The notes beneath the pieces were generated by a model. That model was not told the origin of the DNA. It ran no database searches and saw nothing but the letters and a program-made list of their open reading frames with translations. A DNA stretch of 38,257 nt from Paracoccaceae bacterium (lineage in GTDB: Bacteria; Pseudomonadota; Alphaproteobacteria; Rhodobacterales; Rhodobacteraceae). A program made the translations under genes and the position numbers. Each line of letters starts with the position of its first letter. The stretch's first letter is position 1. The stretch lies in NCBI GenBank assembly GCA_020832705.1, contig JAFIEE010000010.1, positions 1-38,257 of the forward strand. Direction: 5' to 3'. Shown in pieces: positions 17,268 through 26,137 of the stretch.

Positions 17268-17276
17268 AAGACCTCC

Positions 17277-18884
17277 TCAATACCATGCGTCGGGCATAGA
17301 GGCTTTCTTGCGCGCGACATAGTCCTTCAGCGCGGCCTCGGTGCCGGGGTCCATTGCGGGCGCCTCGTACCGCGCCAGCACGTCCTTCCAGCGCTGGTTT
17401 GCGCGCTGCGCCGCGTCGATGCCACCATCCTCGGACCATGTTTCATGGGTGCGGTCGTCGTTGAACCCGCTGTCCCAATAGGCGGTTTCATAGTGCCGCA
17501 GGGTGTGATCGGTGCCGAACAGATGCTCGCCCGGGCCGAACTGCGCCAGCGCGTCAAAGGCCAGCGTGTCGTCGCTGACCTCCAGCCCCGCCAGATAGGC
17601 ATGCAGCGCGCCGCACATGTCCATGTCCATCACCATCTTCTCATAGGACATGGACAACAGCCCGTCCACGAACCCCGCCGCATGCAGGATGTAATTGGCG
17701 CCCCCCTGCACCGCCGACATCATCGACATCATCGCCTGCTGCATGGCCTGCCCGTCCGGGGCCTTGGACGTGCTGAAATTGCCCGCGCAGCGCAGGGGCA
17801 GGTTCAGCCGCCGCGCAAGCTGGCCCATGACCAGCGACCCCAGAGCGGGCTCGGGCGTGCCGAATGTGGGCGATCCGGTGCGCAGAGACATGGACGACAG
17901 GAACCCCGCGAAAACCACCGGCGCGCCGGGCCGCACCAGTTGCGCCAGCGCGCAGGAGGCCATGGATTCCGCAAGGCACTGCGCCACCGCCCCGGCCATG
18001 GTCAGCGGCGAGACCGCCCCGCCCAGCAGGAAGGGCAGGTGAATGGACCCCTGCCCGGCCGCCGCATAGGTGCGGATGCCCGCCGTCGTTACTCCGTCCA
18101 GCACCAGCGGCGAGGTGGTGTTGAAATTTCCCATGATCACGCAATTGCGGTCCACGAAATCGGTGCCGAACAGGATGCGGCACATCTCGATACTGTCGGC
18201 GGCACGTTCGGGCGCGGTGATGGAGCCCAGGAAGGCGCGGTCGGACAGGCGCATATGCGCATGGACCATATCCAGATGGCGCTTGTTGACGGGCACGTCG
18301 GTCGGTTCGCAGATGGTGCCGCCCGAGTGGTGCAGCCAGGGCGAGGATTGCGCCAGTTTGATCAGGTTTTCGAAATCCTGGATCGTGCCATAGCGCCGCC
18401 CCCGGTCCAGATCCATCACGAAGGGCGATCCATAGGCAGGGGCAAAGACCATGGCATCGCCGCCGATCTCGACCGAATTGGCGGGGTTGCGGGCGTGTTG
18501 GGTGAAGCGCGCGGGCGCCGTGCGCAGCACCTCGCGCAGCATTCCGGGCTCGAACCGGATGCGCCAGGTCTCGCCGCCGGTATGGGTGACCTCGGCGCCC
18601 GCGCGGCGGTAAAGTGCCATCGCCTCGGCATCGTCGCGCAATTCGATCCCGATTTCGGCGAGTATCCGGTCGGCCGTGGCCTCGATCCGCGCCAGCGCCT
18701 CCGCGCCCAGCAGGTCATAGGTGGGGATGCGCCGGGTGATGAAGGGCGCGCGCAGGTGCAGGTTCTGCCCCGGTTCGGCGCTGCGGGTGGCGCCCGCCCG
18801 CCCCTTGCGGGCGCGGCGCGCGCTGCGGTCCGGCGCGGCGTTTTCGGGGGGTGCTGTTTCGGTAACGGGACTCTGCGGCAGCAT
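17277..18884 (-). CDS. Trimethylamine methyltransferase (MttB) family protein, non-pyrrolysine type
   Basis: This is a 535-residue protein with a polar, Arg/Pro-rich N-terminal extension of about 50 residues, followed by an MttB-type barrel. Segments include IPTYDLLGAEALARIEATADRILAEIGIE, APAYGSPFVMDLDRGRRYGTIQDFENL, FNTTSPLVLDGV and GGANYILHAAGFVDGL. No in-frame TAG is present, so it belongs to the non-pyrrolysine group. Characterised members demethylate glycine betaine, proline betaine or carnitine and pass the methyl group to a corrinoid protein. No corrinoid protein gene is in the window. The start at 18884 has CTGGAG about 9 bp upstream. The gene is first in an operon with the flavin demethylase and divergent from a LysR gene, suggesting inducible use of a quaternary or tertiary amine. 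Confidence 0.87.
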   Translation of the reverse strand: MLPQSPVTETAPPENAAPDRSARRARKGRAGATRSAEPGQNLHLRAPFITRRIPTYDLLGAEALARIEATADRILAEIGIELRDDAEAMALYRRAGAEVTHTGGETWRIRFEPGMLREVLRTAPARFTQHARNPANSVEIGGDAMVFAPAYGSPFVMDLDRGRRYGTIQDFENLIKLAQSSPWLHHSGGTICEPTDVPVNKRHLDMVHAHMRLSDRAFLGSITAPERAADSIEMCRILFGTDFVDRNCVIMGNFNTTSPLVLDGVTTAGIRTYAAAGQGSIHLPFLLGGAVSPLTMAGAVAQCLAESMASCALAQLVRPGAPVVFAGFLSSMSLRTGSPTFGTPEPALGSLVMGQLARRLNLPLRCAGNFSTSKAPDGQAMQQAMMSMMSAVQGGANYILHAAGFVDGLLSMSYEKMVMDMDMCGALHAYLAGLEVSDDTLAFDALAQFGPGEHLFGTDHTLRHYETAYWDSGFNDDRTHETWSEDGGIDAAQRANQRWKDVLARYEAPAMDPGTEAALKDYVARKKASMPDAWY

Positions 18885-19007
18885 GTCAGGCGCTCCAGGC
18901 TGGGACGCGGGGCAGCGACCGGCCCCGGTCATGCCCGCCGCCGGGAATGCTGCGGCAGACCGGGCGCTCGGGCAAGCGCATAAAGACTCAGGCTGCATTA
19001 GTTCAGC

Positions 19008-19037
19008 TTGGTCAAACCGTCCCGAAGCTGCTAGCAT
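19008..19037 (+). promoter_or_regulatory. Candidate promoter of the LysR gene in the divergent region
   Basis: TTGGTC (19008-19013) and TAGCAT (19032-19037) are separated by 18 bp, 33 bp before the LysR start. The flanking 186-bp divergent region also has GACTCA at 18985-18990 and TGAGTC at 19061-19066, an inverted pair that might be operator half-sites. This is weak evidence. Confidence 0.25.
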
Positions 19038-19070
19038 ACTACCAGGATTGTTCCGTTACCTGAGTCCAAC

Positions 19071-19961
19071 TTGCCCAGAAGCCCCTATGACCTGCCCCCC
19101 ATGAGTGCGCTTCTGGCCTTCGAGGCCGCCGCGCGTCATGTCAGCTTCACCCGCGCCGCGCGCGAGTTGAACGTGACCCCCGCCGCCGTCAGCCACCAGG
19201 TCAAGGCGCTGGAGGCCGAGCTGCAGTGCCGCCTGTTCCACCGCCATCACCGCGGCGTCACCCTGACCGAAACCGGCGCCTATCTGCTGGTCGCGCTGCA
19301 ACGCGGGTTCGAGGGCATGGCCGATGCCACCCGCCAGTTGCGCCGCCGTGCCACGCGCGCCTCGGTCACCATCGGCGTGACCACGGCGGTCAGCGCGCTG
19401 TGGCTGACGCCGAAACTGGCGCAGTTCTGGCGGACCCATGGTGATGTCTCGGTCGCGCAGATCGTCAGCGATTCGGGCGAGGCACCGGCCGAATGCGACC
19501 TGAGCATCCGCTACGGCGTGCCCCCGCGCGACCGCCCCGAATGCCGGGTGCTGTTTCGCGACCGGCTGATGGCGCTGGCCAGCCCCGGCTTTGCCGCGGC
19601 GCACCCGGTGGCGTCGGTGTCCGAGCTTGCAGCGCTGCCGCTCATTCACTTCGATACCCATGTTGCGGGCTGGACCGACTGGGCAGGGTGGTTCGGGGCG
19701 CTGGGGCATGACGGGCCGCTCCGCCACGGCCACCGGGTGAACAACTACCTGATCGCGCTGCAGGCGGCGCGCGATGACATGGGCGCGGTGCTGGGATGGG
19801 TCGGCCTGGCGCGCAGCTATCTGGAGGCGGGGCAACTGGTGCCGTTGCTGCCCCACCGGATCGAACCGCAGGAAGATTTTCACGTCACCCTGCACGCGCA
19901 GGGATCAACGCGCGCCCGGCTGGTCTATGACTGGCTGGTTGAAAGCGCCGGGGCGGCCTGA
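19071..19961 (+). CDS. LysR-family transcriptional regulator (GcvA-like)
   Basis: This 296-residue protein has an N-terminal winged helix-turn-helix, LLAFEAAARHVSFTRAARELNVTPAAVSHQVKALEAEL (about residues 14-51), whose wording is that of the GcvA subgroup. A periplasmic-binding-protein-like effector domain follows from about residue 95 (TIGVTTAVSALWLTPKLAQFW). The start is probably the TTG at 19071, because homologues carry a short LPP-type leader before the helix; an ATG at 19101 would remove it. The gene is divergent from the MttB/flavin demethylase operon and most likely controls it. The ligand is unknown. Confidence 0.88.
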   Translation: MPRSPYDLPPMSALLAFEAAARHVSFTRAARELNVTPAAVSHQVKALEAELQCRLFHRHHRGVTLTETGAYLLVALQRGFEGMADATRQLRRRATRASVTIGVTTAVSALWLTPKLAQFWRTHGDVSVAQIVSDSGEAPAECDLSIRYGVPPRDRPECRVLFRDRLMALASPGFAAAHPVASVSELAALPLIHFDTHVAGWTDWAGWFGALGHDGPLRHGHRVNNYLIALQAARDDMGAVLGWVGLARSYLEAGQLVPLLPHRIEPQEDFHVTLHAQGSTRARLVYDWLVESAGAA

Positions 19962-19994
19962 GCGCTGATGGCCAAGGCGCGCGCCGCGCTCACG

Positions 19995-20014
19995 CCCGGC
20001 GCCGTGGCGCCGGG
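19995..20014. terminator. Perfect GC hairpin between convergent genes
   Basis: CCCGGCGCC-GT-GGCGCCGGG, a 9-bp stem with a 2-nt spacer (hence a small open loop), lies 34 bp after the LysR stop. A second pair, CAGCGCCCC (20015-20023) / GGGGCGCTG (20048-20056), follows. The segment separates LysR from the oppositely oriented deacetylase and probably ends transcription from both sides, though no T-run is present. Confidence 0.5.
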
Positions 20015-20090
20015 CAGCGCCCCCGAAGCGCCATGGGTGGGTCGGGCGGGGCGCTGAGGGGGCGCTTTCTGCCCGCGTGTCACGGGCGCG

Positions 20091-21695
20091 CTACAGCCCG
20101 CCCAGTGCCGCACTCACCGGCACCAGGACCACCTGATCGGCGCGCCCCTCCATGCGCCAGGCCATCAGCCCGGCCAGCGTGTCGGTCCGGTCCGCATGAC
20201 CCAGTACGATCACGCTGCCGTCGCGCCCTGCCTCGAATACGGCGCGGTCCAGATAGCGGCGGATGGTGAACACCGATTCGGCGTCGGCATCCAGCACCCG
20301 GAACACCTGTCCGCGCGCCAGCCCGGCTGCCTCGGCCAGTTGCGATGCCGCGTTCAACCCGCGCGCGTAACTGACCAGCGCATGCCCGTCGCGCTCCAGC
20401 ACCGGCACCAGAAGCTGCGCCAGTGCGCGGTTGTTCTGAAAGCCCGTGTCTGGCGTGTCGATCAGCCCGACCGCCTCGGGGAGGGCATCCAGCCAGCCCT
20501 CGAACAGCACCTCGAGATCGCTCGCCGTGGCGCGCGCGGGCAGGTCGGCGGCGAGCATCAGCACTTCCAGCCCGGCGGCGCGGTAAGCGGCGGCGGCATC
20601 ACGGGCCCCTTCGGCCAGCGGGTCCAGCGCCATGGTCACCGGAAACGGCAGGGCGACCAGGTCGGCGCGCGTTTCGGCGTCGATCCCGTCATCGATCAGG
20701 ATCACCGCCAGCCGCGGCCGGTCCGGGGCGAGCGTTACCTCGGCGGCATGGCGCAGCACGGCGGGCAGGCGCGCGTCGGCCACTGCGGCTTCGGTGTCGG
20801 GGGCTTCGGTGCCGGGGGCTTCGGCCTCAGCGTCCTCGGCCTCGGCGTCCTCGGTGCGCGCGTCCTCGGGCAGGGCATCGCCGATCCGGGGCAGCCGGTC
20901 TGTGCGCACCGCCGGGGCCGCCGGGCCGGGGGCATCGGCAACGGCAGCGGCATCTGCGGTGCCCTGCGTGCCGTCCTGCGTATCGGGCATCGCGTCGGCG
21001 TGATCCGGCGCGGGGGCATCGCCCGCGATTGCCGTCTCGGTGGGCGGGGGTGGAGGCGTGGACGGCGGCGGTGTTGCGTCCGATGTGGGCGGCGGGCTGG
21101 GGCGCGCAGCGGTGCGGCCCGGGGAGGCATCCGCTTCTGCGCTGACCTGGGGCGTATCGTCATCGGTGCGCGGTGCGTCGGGCGGTGCGGCCTGTGTCGG
21201 CGCGGGCTGCTGTGCCGGTGGGGCATCCCCGGCGCCGATCCCGCTTTGCGGCGCGCCCGGGTCGCGGGCGACAGGGCGCTGCGGGGCCGGGGCTTCGGCG
21301 TCCGCTTCGGGGGCCACGTCCCCGGGGCCGGGGTCGTCGGCGGGTGCGGGCGCGGGCGGTGGCGGTGTCTCTGCGCGCGCTGGCGGCGTCGGCGGGTCCG
21401 CGGAGGCTGAAGGCGCTTCCCCCGCCGGGGCGGCGGGTGCGGCAGGGGCGGGCGGGGCGGCGGGTGCCTCGGCGTTTTCTGCGCCGGGCATCGGCGATTG
21501 CGCGGATGTGTCCGCCGCAGGCGATGCGGTTTCGGGCGGCGGTGCGGGCACTTCGGGTGCCGCAACCTGTTCGGCCACCGGCACAGCCTCGTCCGGCGGC
21601 GCCAGAAGCGCCAGCCCCAGGAACCCCGCCACGAAGATGACGCCGCCCCAGATCACCCCTGCACCGAAACCCCTGCCCAACGCGCCCTCCAGCAT
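20091..21695 (-). CDS. Divergent polysaccharide deacetylase family protein with Pro/Ala-rich linker
   Basis: This 534-residue protein is anchored by an N-terminal membrane segment ([21 protein letters not shown], about residues 11-31). A long low-complexity linker, rich in Pro, Ala, Glu and Asp, runs from about residue 35 to about 305 and includes repeats of the EDAEAE / TEAPDTEA type. The C-terminal 230 residues are the divergent polysaccharide deacetylase domain (PF04748 type), with [55 protein letters not shown] and [13 protein letters not shown]. The domain is probably periplasmic, with the linker spanning the cell-wall space. The start at 21695 is chosen because the anchor follows at once. 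In other bacteria this family is often near envelope peptidase genes; here it is divergent from trpG. Confidence 0.85.
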   Translation of the reverse strand: MLEGALGRGFGAGVIWGGVIFVAGFLGLALLAPPDEAVPVAEQVAAPEVPAPPPETASPAADTSAQSPMPGAENAEAPAAPPAPAAPAAPAGEAPSASADPPTPPARAETPPPPAPAPADDPGPGDVAPEADAEAPAPQRPVARDPGAPQSGIGAGDAPPAQQPAPTQAAPPDAPRTDDDTPQVSAEADASPGRTAARPSPPPTSDATPPPSTPPPPPTETAIAGDAPAPDHADAMPDTQDGTQGTADAAAVADAPGPAAPAVRTDRLPRIGDALPEDARTEDAEAEDAEAEAPGTEAPDTEAAVADARLPAVLRHAAEVTLAPDRPRLAVILIDDGIDAETRADLVALPFPVTMALDPLAEGARDAAAAYRAAGLEVLMLAADLPARATASDLEVLFEGWLDALPEAVGLIDTPDTGFQNNRALAQLLVPVLERDGHALVSYARGLNAASQLAEAAGLARGQVFRVLDADAESVFTIRRYLDRAVFEAGRDGSVIVLGHADRTDTLAGLMAWRMEGRADQVVLVPVSAALGGL

Positions 21696-21877
21696 CGGTC
21701 GCCCGCGCCGACCACCGACGCGCCCGGTCCCTTGCGTTCTTCCACAAAAGCGACCGTGGAGCAAACCACATCCGTGCGCGCCGCGCCTGCGCGGTCAGCG
21801 CGGGCTTGACCCCGGCGCAGCCCTGCGGGCATGAAGGCGCGACCGGCTGCACGAACGCGGCGCAAGGGATCCTCGCC

Positions 21878-22459
21878 ATGCTGCTCCTGATCGACAATTA
21901 CGACAGCTTCACCTGGAACCTGGTGCATTACTTCGGCGAACTGGGCGCCGATGTGTCGGTGCATCGCAACGATGCGCTGGACGTGCAGGCCGCGATGGCG
22001 CTGCGTCCTGCGGCGATTGTGCTGTCGCCAGGGCCATGCGACCCGGACGCGGCGGGCATCTGCCTGCCCCTGACGCTGGCGGCGGCTGAAGCGGGCATCC
22101 CACTGCTGGGCGTGTGCCTGGGCCATCAGACCATCGGCCAGGCCTTTGGCGGTCGCGTGGTGCGCGCGACCGAGATCGTGCATGGCAAGCCCGGCATCAT
22201 GCACCATGCCGGAAAGGGCGTCTTCGCCGGTCTGCCCGACCCGTTTTCGGCCACCCGCTACCATTCGCTGATTGTCGAGCGCGAAACCCTGCCCGAGTGC
22301 CTGGACATCACCGGCTGGCTGGCGGATGGCACGATCATGGGGCTGGCGCATCGCACGCTGCCCATTGAGGGCGTGCAGTTCCACCCCGAAAGCATCCGCT
22401 CCGAACATGGTCACGCCATGTTGCGCAATTTCCTGGACCGGGCCAAGGTGGCGGCATGA
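21878..22459 (+). CDS. trpG: Anthranilate synthase component II (glutamine amidotransferase)
   Basis: This 193-residue class I glutamine amidotransferase supplies ammonia to TrpE (and possibly PabB). Visible are the N-terminal [16 protein letters not shown], the oxyanion SPGPCDPD, the nucleophile Cys80 in GVCLGHQ, and the His169/Glu171 pair in [11 protein letters not shown]. The start at 21878 has AAGGGA about 9 bp upstream. It overlaps trpD by ATGA. trpE, its catalytic partner, is not in the window, so the complex depends on a gene elsewhere. Confidence 0.95.
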   Translation: MLLLIDNYDSFTWNLVHYFGELGADVSVHRNDALDVQAAMALRPAAIVLSPGPCDPDAAGICLPLTLAAAEAGIPLLGVCLGHQTIGQAFGGRVVRATEIVHGKPGIMHHAGKGVFAGLPDPFSATRYHSLIVERETLPECLDITGWLADGTIMGLAHRTLPIEGVQFHPESIRSEHGHAMLRNFLDRAKVAA

Positions 22460-23490
22460 ATGACGACATCAAGCCGCTCATCGCCGCCGCAGCCAGCCGA
22501 CCGCTGACCCGCGAGGAAGCCGAGGCTGCCTTTGCCATCTTCTTCGAAGGGCAGGCGACGCCCGCGCAGATGGGGGGCTTCCTGATGGCGCTGCGCACCC
22601 GCGGTGAAAGCGTGGACGAATATGCCGCCGCGGCGGCGGCGATGCGCGCGCGCTGCATCAGGGTCCGCGCGCCCGAAGGCGCCATGGACATCGTTGGCAC
22701 CGGGGGCGACGGCAAGGGCACGCTGAACATATCGACCGCCGCCGCCTTTGTGGTGGCGGGCGCAGGCGTGCCGGTGGCCAAGCACGGCAACCGCAACCTC
22801 AGCTCGAAATCCGGCGCGGCCGATGCGCTGGGCGCACTGGGCATCAACGTCATGGTCGGCGCCGAAGTGGTGGAGCGCGCCCTGGCCGAGGCCGGGATCG
22901 GCTTCATGATGGCGCCCATCCATCATCCGGCCATGCGCCATGTGGGGCCGGTGCGCGCGGAACTGGGCACGCGGACGATCTTCAACATCCTCGGGCCGCT
23001 GACCAATCCCGCCGGGGTGCGGCGGCAACTGACCGGCGCGTTTTCACCCGACCTGATCCGCCCCATGGCCGAAACCCTGCGCGCACTGGGGGCCGAGCGC
23101 GCCTGGCTGGTGCATGGCGGCGACGGAACGGACGAGCTGTCGATCAGCGCGTCCAGCCGGATCGCCGCGCTGGAGGACGGCGAGATCCGCGAATTCGACC
23201 TGCACCCCGAGGACGCAGGCCTGCCCGAACACCCGTTCGCGGCAATCCTGGGTGGCACGCCCGCGGAAAACGCCAAGGCGATGCGCGGGCTCCTGAAGGG
23301 GGCGCCGGGGGCTTACCGCGATGCGGTGCTGCTGAACGCAGGCGCCGCGCTGGTAATCGCCGGCAAGGTGAGAAACGTGGCCGAAGGCGTTGAGTTGGCG
23401 CGTGAAAGCATCGACAGTGGCGCGGCGTTGGCACGGGTGGAGGCGCTCGCGCGGGTGGCGCCGGTGGACAAGACGAAGGCGGGCGCATGA
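22456..23490 (+). CDS. trpD: Anthranilate phosphoribosyltransferase
   Basis: TrpD joins anthranilate to PRPP in tryptophan synthesis. The 344-residue protein has the PRPP-binding [14 protein letters not shown] at about 76-89, [21 protein letters not shown], the [36 protein letters not shown] block, and the [10 protein letters not shown] segment, all diagnostic. The start ATG overlaps the trpG stop (ATGA), and the stop overlaps trpC in the same way, so translation is coupled through the three genes. Confidence 0.97.
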   Translation: MNDDIKPLIAAAASRPLTREEAEAAFAIFFEGQATPAQMGGFLMALRTRGESVDEYAAAAAAMRARCIRVRAPEGAMDIVGTGGDGKGTLNISTAAAFVVAGAGVPVAKHGNRNLSSKSGAADALGALGINVMVGAEVVERALAEAGIGFMMAPIHHPAMRHVGPVRAELGTRTIFNILGPLTNPAGVRRQLTGAFSPDLIRPMAETLRALGAERAWLVHGGDGTDELSISASSRIAALEDGEIREFDLHPEDAGLPEHPFAAILGGTPAENAKAMRGLLKGAPGAYRDAVLLNAGAALVIAGKVRNVAEGVELARESIDSGAALARVEALARVAPVDKTKAGA

Positions 23491-24299
23491 GCACGATTCT
23501 GGACAAGATCAAGGCCTACAAGCTGGAAGAGGTCGCCGCGCGCAAGGCGGCGCGCCCGATGGGCGAACTGGAAGCCGCCGCGCGCGAGGCCGACCCCCCG
23601 CGCGGCTTTGCCGAGGCGCTGATCGAGGCGCAGCGTCAGGCTTACGGGCTGATCGCCGAGATCAAGAAGGCCAGCCCGTCGCGCGGTCTGATCCGCGCCG
23701 ATTTCGACCCGCCCGCGCTGGCCCGGGCCTATGCCGAAGGTGGGGCCACCTGCCTGAGCGTTCTGACCGACACGCCGTCCTTTCAGGGCGCCGATGACTT
23801 CCTGAAATCCGCCCGCGCCGCCTGCGACCTGCCGGTGCTGCGCAAGGATTTCCTGTATGATCCGTATCAGGTGGTGGAATCGCGCGCGCTGGGGGCGGAT
23901 TGCATCCTGATCATCATGGCCAGCGTCAGCGACGCGCAGGCCGCCGAGCTGGAAGCGGCGGCCGCGGCGTGGGGCATGGATGTGCTGGTCGAAGTGCATG
24001 ACGATGCCGAACTGGAGCGCGCCAGCCTGCTCAAGGCGCCGCTTCTGGGCATGAACAACCGCGATCTCAATACCTTCGAGGTCAGTCTTGATGTAACCCG
24101 GCGGCTGGCCCGGCTGGCCCCTGCCGACCGGGTGCTGGTCAGCGAAAGCGGGCTGCACACGCCCGAGGATCTGGCCGAAATGGCGCGTTTCGGCGCGCGC
24201 TGCTTCCTGATCGGCGAAAGCCTGATGCGGGCCGAGGACGTGGCCGATGCCACGCGCAAGCTGCTGGCCAATCCGTTGACCGCCGAAGGGGGGCTCTGA
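23487..24299 (+). CDS. trpC: Indole-3-glycerol phosphate synthase
   Basis: TrpC closes the indole ring from CdRP. It is a 270-residue single-function TIM barrel. Key segments are [21 protein letters not shown] (catalytic Lys and phosphate-site start), [55 protein letters not shown] and [12 protein letters not shown]. trpF is not fused here. The ATGA overlap with trpD and the zero-gap junction with moaC place it in the middle of a compact operon. Confidence 0.97.
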   Translation: MSTILDKIKAYKLEEVAARKAARPMGELEAAAREADPPRGFAEALIEAQRQAYGLIAEIKKASPSRGLIRADFDPPALARAYAEGGATCLSVLTDTPSFQGADDFLKSARAACDLPVLRKDFLYDPYQVVESRALGADCILIIMASVSDAQAAELEAAAAAWGMDVLVEVHDDAELERASLLKAPLLGMNNRDLNTFEVSLDVTRRLARLAPADRVLVSESGLHTPEDLAEMARFGARCFLIGESLMRAEDVADATRKLLANPLTAEGGL

Positions 24300-24776
24300 A
24301 TGGCCGATCTGACGCATTTCGATACCGAGGGCCGCGCGCGCATGGTCGATGTCTCGGACAAGGCGGTGACCGCGCGCGTCGCGGTGGCGCGCGGCGCGGT
24401 GGTGATGCGCCCCGAAACGCTGGCGCTGGTGACCGAAGGGCGTGCGAAGAAGGGTGATGTGCTGGGCGTGGCGCGTCTGGCGGGCATCATGGGCGCCAAG
24501 CGCTGTTCGGATCTGATCCCGCTCTGCCACCCGCTGCCGATCACCAAGGTCACGCTGGACCTGGAGCCCGACCCTGCGCTGCCCGGCATCCGTCTGCGCG
24601 CCGAAGTCCGCACCACCGGCCAGACCGGGGTCGAGATGGAGGCGCTCACCGCGGTGTCGGTGGCCGCGCTGACGGTCTATGACATGCTCAAGGCCGCCGA
24701 GAAGTCCATGCGCATCACCGATATCGAGATCACGCTCAAGGACGGTGGAAAATCCGGGCGATACGAGGCGGAGTGA
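24300..24776 (+). CDS. moaC: Cyclic pyranopterin monophosphate synthase
   Basis: MoaC works after MoaA to make cyclic pyranopterin monophosphate for molybdenum cofactor. The 158-residue protein begins [21 protein letters not shown] and has [52 protein letters not shown] and [15 protein letters not shown], the full set of family motifs with the catalytic Lys/His regions. Its ATG starts on the base after the trpC stop codon, so it is read from the trp transcript. Confidence 0.97.
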   Translation: MADLTHFDTEGRARMVDVSDKAVTARVAVARGAVVMRPETLALVTEGRAKKGDVLGVARLAGIMGAKRCSDLIPLCHPLPITKVTLDLEPDPALPGIRLRAEVRTTGQTGVEMEALTAVSVAALTVYDMLKAAEKSMRITDIEITLKDGGKSGRYEAE

Positions 24777-24796
24777 ATGCAACGCGCGAGGGTTTC

Positions 24797-25981
24797 ATGA
24801 TCCCGGTCGAAGACGCGCTGGCCCGGGTCTTTGCGCTGGTGTCAGCGCTGGAGGTGGAGCCTGTGCCGCTGGCCGAGGCGGACGGGCGTGTGCTGCGCGC
24901 ACCGCTGGCCGCGCGGCGGGACCAGCCGCCCTGCGATGTCTCGGCGATGGACGGGTATGCGGTCAATGGCACCGGACCGCGGCTGCGGGTGGTCGGCGCG
25001 GCGGCAGCGGGGGTGCCCTTTGACGGCACGCTGGCCCCGGGCGAAGCGGCGCGCATCTTCACCGGTGCCCAGGTGCCGCGCGGCGCCGACCGCGTGGTGA
25101 TCCAGGAAGATGTGAAGGTCGACGGGGACTGCATTGATATTAAAGAGGACTGCGCCCCCGGAACCTACATCCGGCCGCGGGGTGGGGACTTTGCATCCGG
25201 GGACACGCTCGCCGCGCCCCGGCGGTTGCGACCGGTCGATCTGGCGCTGCTGGCGGCGATGAATCTGGCCGAGGTTCCGGTGAGCCGCCGTCCCCGGGTG
25301 GCGCTGGTGGCCACGGGCGATGAACTGGTGATGCCGGGCGAGGTCCCGCGCGCCGATCAGATCGTGGCCTCGAGCGTTTTTGCGCTGGCCGCGATGGTGC
25401 GGGCCGAGGGGGGCGTTGCGCATGTCCTGCCGATTGCGCGCGACAACCGCGACAGCCTGCGGTCGGTTCTGGAACTGGCCCGTGATGCCGACATGGTGGT
25501 GACGACCGGCGGCGCCTCGGTGGGCGATCATGATCTGGTGCGCCCGGTGCTGGCGGAACTTGATGCAAGTCCCGCCTTCTACAAGATCGCCATGCGCCCG
25601 GGCAAGCCGCTGATGGCGGGCCGATTGGGCCGGGCGGTGATGCTTGGGCTTCCGGGGAATCCCGTTTCATCAATCGTTTGTGGGCATCTCTTCATGGTTC
25701 CGGCGCTCAGGGCGATGCTGGGGCTGGGGGCCTGGCCACGGGCCAGTGCCACGGCGCGGCTGGCCTGCGATCTGGGCGCCAACGGTCCGCGCGACCATTA
25801 CATGCGCGCCCGCCTGCTGCCCGGCGACGCCGGGTTGCCCGGAATCGAACCCTTCGCACGGCAGGACAGTGCGCTGGTCTCGGTTCTGGCAGAGGCCGAC
25901 GCGCTGCTGGTCCGCCCGGCCCGCGCCGCACCTGCGCCGCGCGGCACCCCGGTGCGCTACATTCCGTTGCAGGCGAGCTGA
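24797..25981 (+). CDS. moeA: Molybdopterin molybdenumtransferase
   Basis: MoeA inserts molybdenum into adenylylated molybdopterin. The 394-residue protein has the N-terminal PVEDALARVFALV, the substrate-site PPCDVSAMDGYAV, the RIFTGAQVPRGADRVVIQED segment, the molybdopterin-binding domain with ALVATGDELVMPGE and VVTTGGASVGDHDLV, and the C-terminal KPLMAGRLGRAVMLGLPGNPVSS. The ATG at 24797 has GAGGG 6 bp upstream; the GTG at 24773 overlaps the moaC stop and is less likely. It is the last gene of the trpGDC-moaC-moeA unit. Confidence 0.96.
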   Translation: MIPVEDALARVFALVSALEVEPVPLAEADGRVLRAPLAARRDQPPCDVSAMDGYAVNGTGPRLRVVGAAAAGVPFDGTLAPGEAARIFTGAQVPRGADRVVIQEDVKVDGDCIDIKEDCAPGTYIRPRGGDFASGDTLAAPRRLRPVDLALLAAMNLAEVPVSRRPRVALVATGDELVMPGEVPRADQIVASSVFALAAMVRAEGGVAHVLPIARDNRDSLRSVLELARDADMVVTTGGASVGDHDLVRPVLAELDASPAFYKIAMRPGKPLMAGRLGRAVMLGLPGNPVSSIVCGHLFMVPALRAMLGLGAWPRASATARLACDLGANGPRDHYMRARLLPGDAGLPGIEPFARQDSALVSVLAEADALLVRPARAAPAPRGTPVRYIPLQAS

Positions 25982-26018
25982 ACCGGACACGGCTGCCGCA
26001 GTGCCGGTAACGACAACG

Positions 26019-26047
26019 TTGACAGGTCGGCTGAACATAGATAGAAC
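26019..26047 (+). promoter_or_regulatory. lexA promoter with SOS box
   Basis: A perfect -35 hexamer, TTGACA (26019-26024), is followed at 17 bp by TAGAAC (26042-26047). The direct repeat GAAC-N7-GAAC (GAACATAGATAGAAC, 26033-26047), the known alphaproteobacterial LexA site, overlaps the spacer and the -10. LexA binding here would block RNA polymerase, so lexA is predicted to repress itself. Confidence 0.85.
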
Positions 26048-26137
26048 AAGAGGTGAAAATCATGCGGCCTTGCCGGGTTTCCGGGTGCGTTCACAGGGCT
26101 GCGACAGCTCGATCCGGGTGGTTTCAAGGGGGGGAAC

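Noticed and set aside
17277-18884. Possible pyrrolysine-type MttB
   Set aside because: The coding frame has no internal TAG, so it belongs to the non-pyrrolysine group.
15366-18983. A 1205-codon open frame on the plus strand
   Set aside because: It lies antisense to the flavin demethylase and MttB genes. Its translation is rich in His, Arg and Gly with no domain pattern, typical of the shadow frame in GC-rich DNA.
21700-21877. Possible trp leader peptide or attenuator before trpG
   Set aside because: No short frame with clustered TGG codons and no terminator/antiterminator pair is visible in the region.
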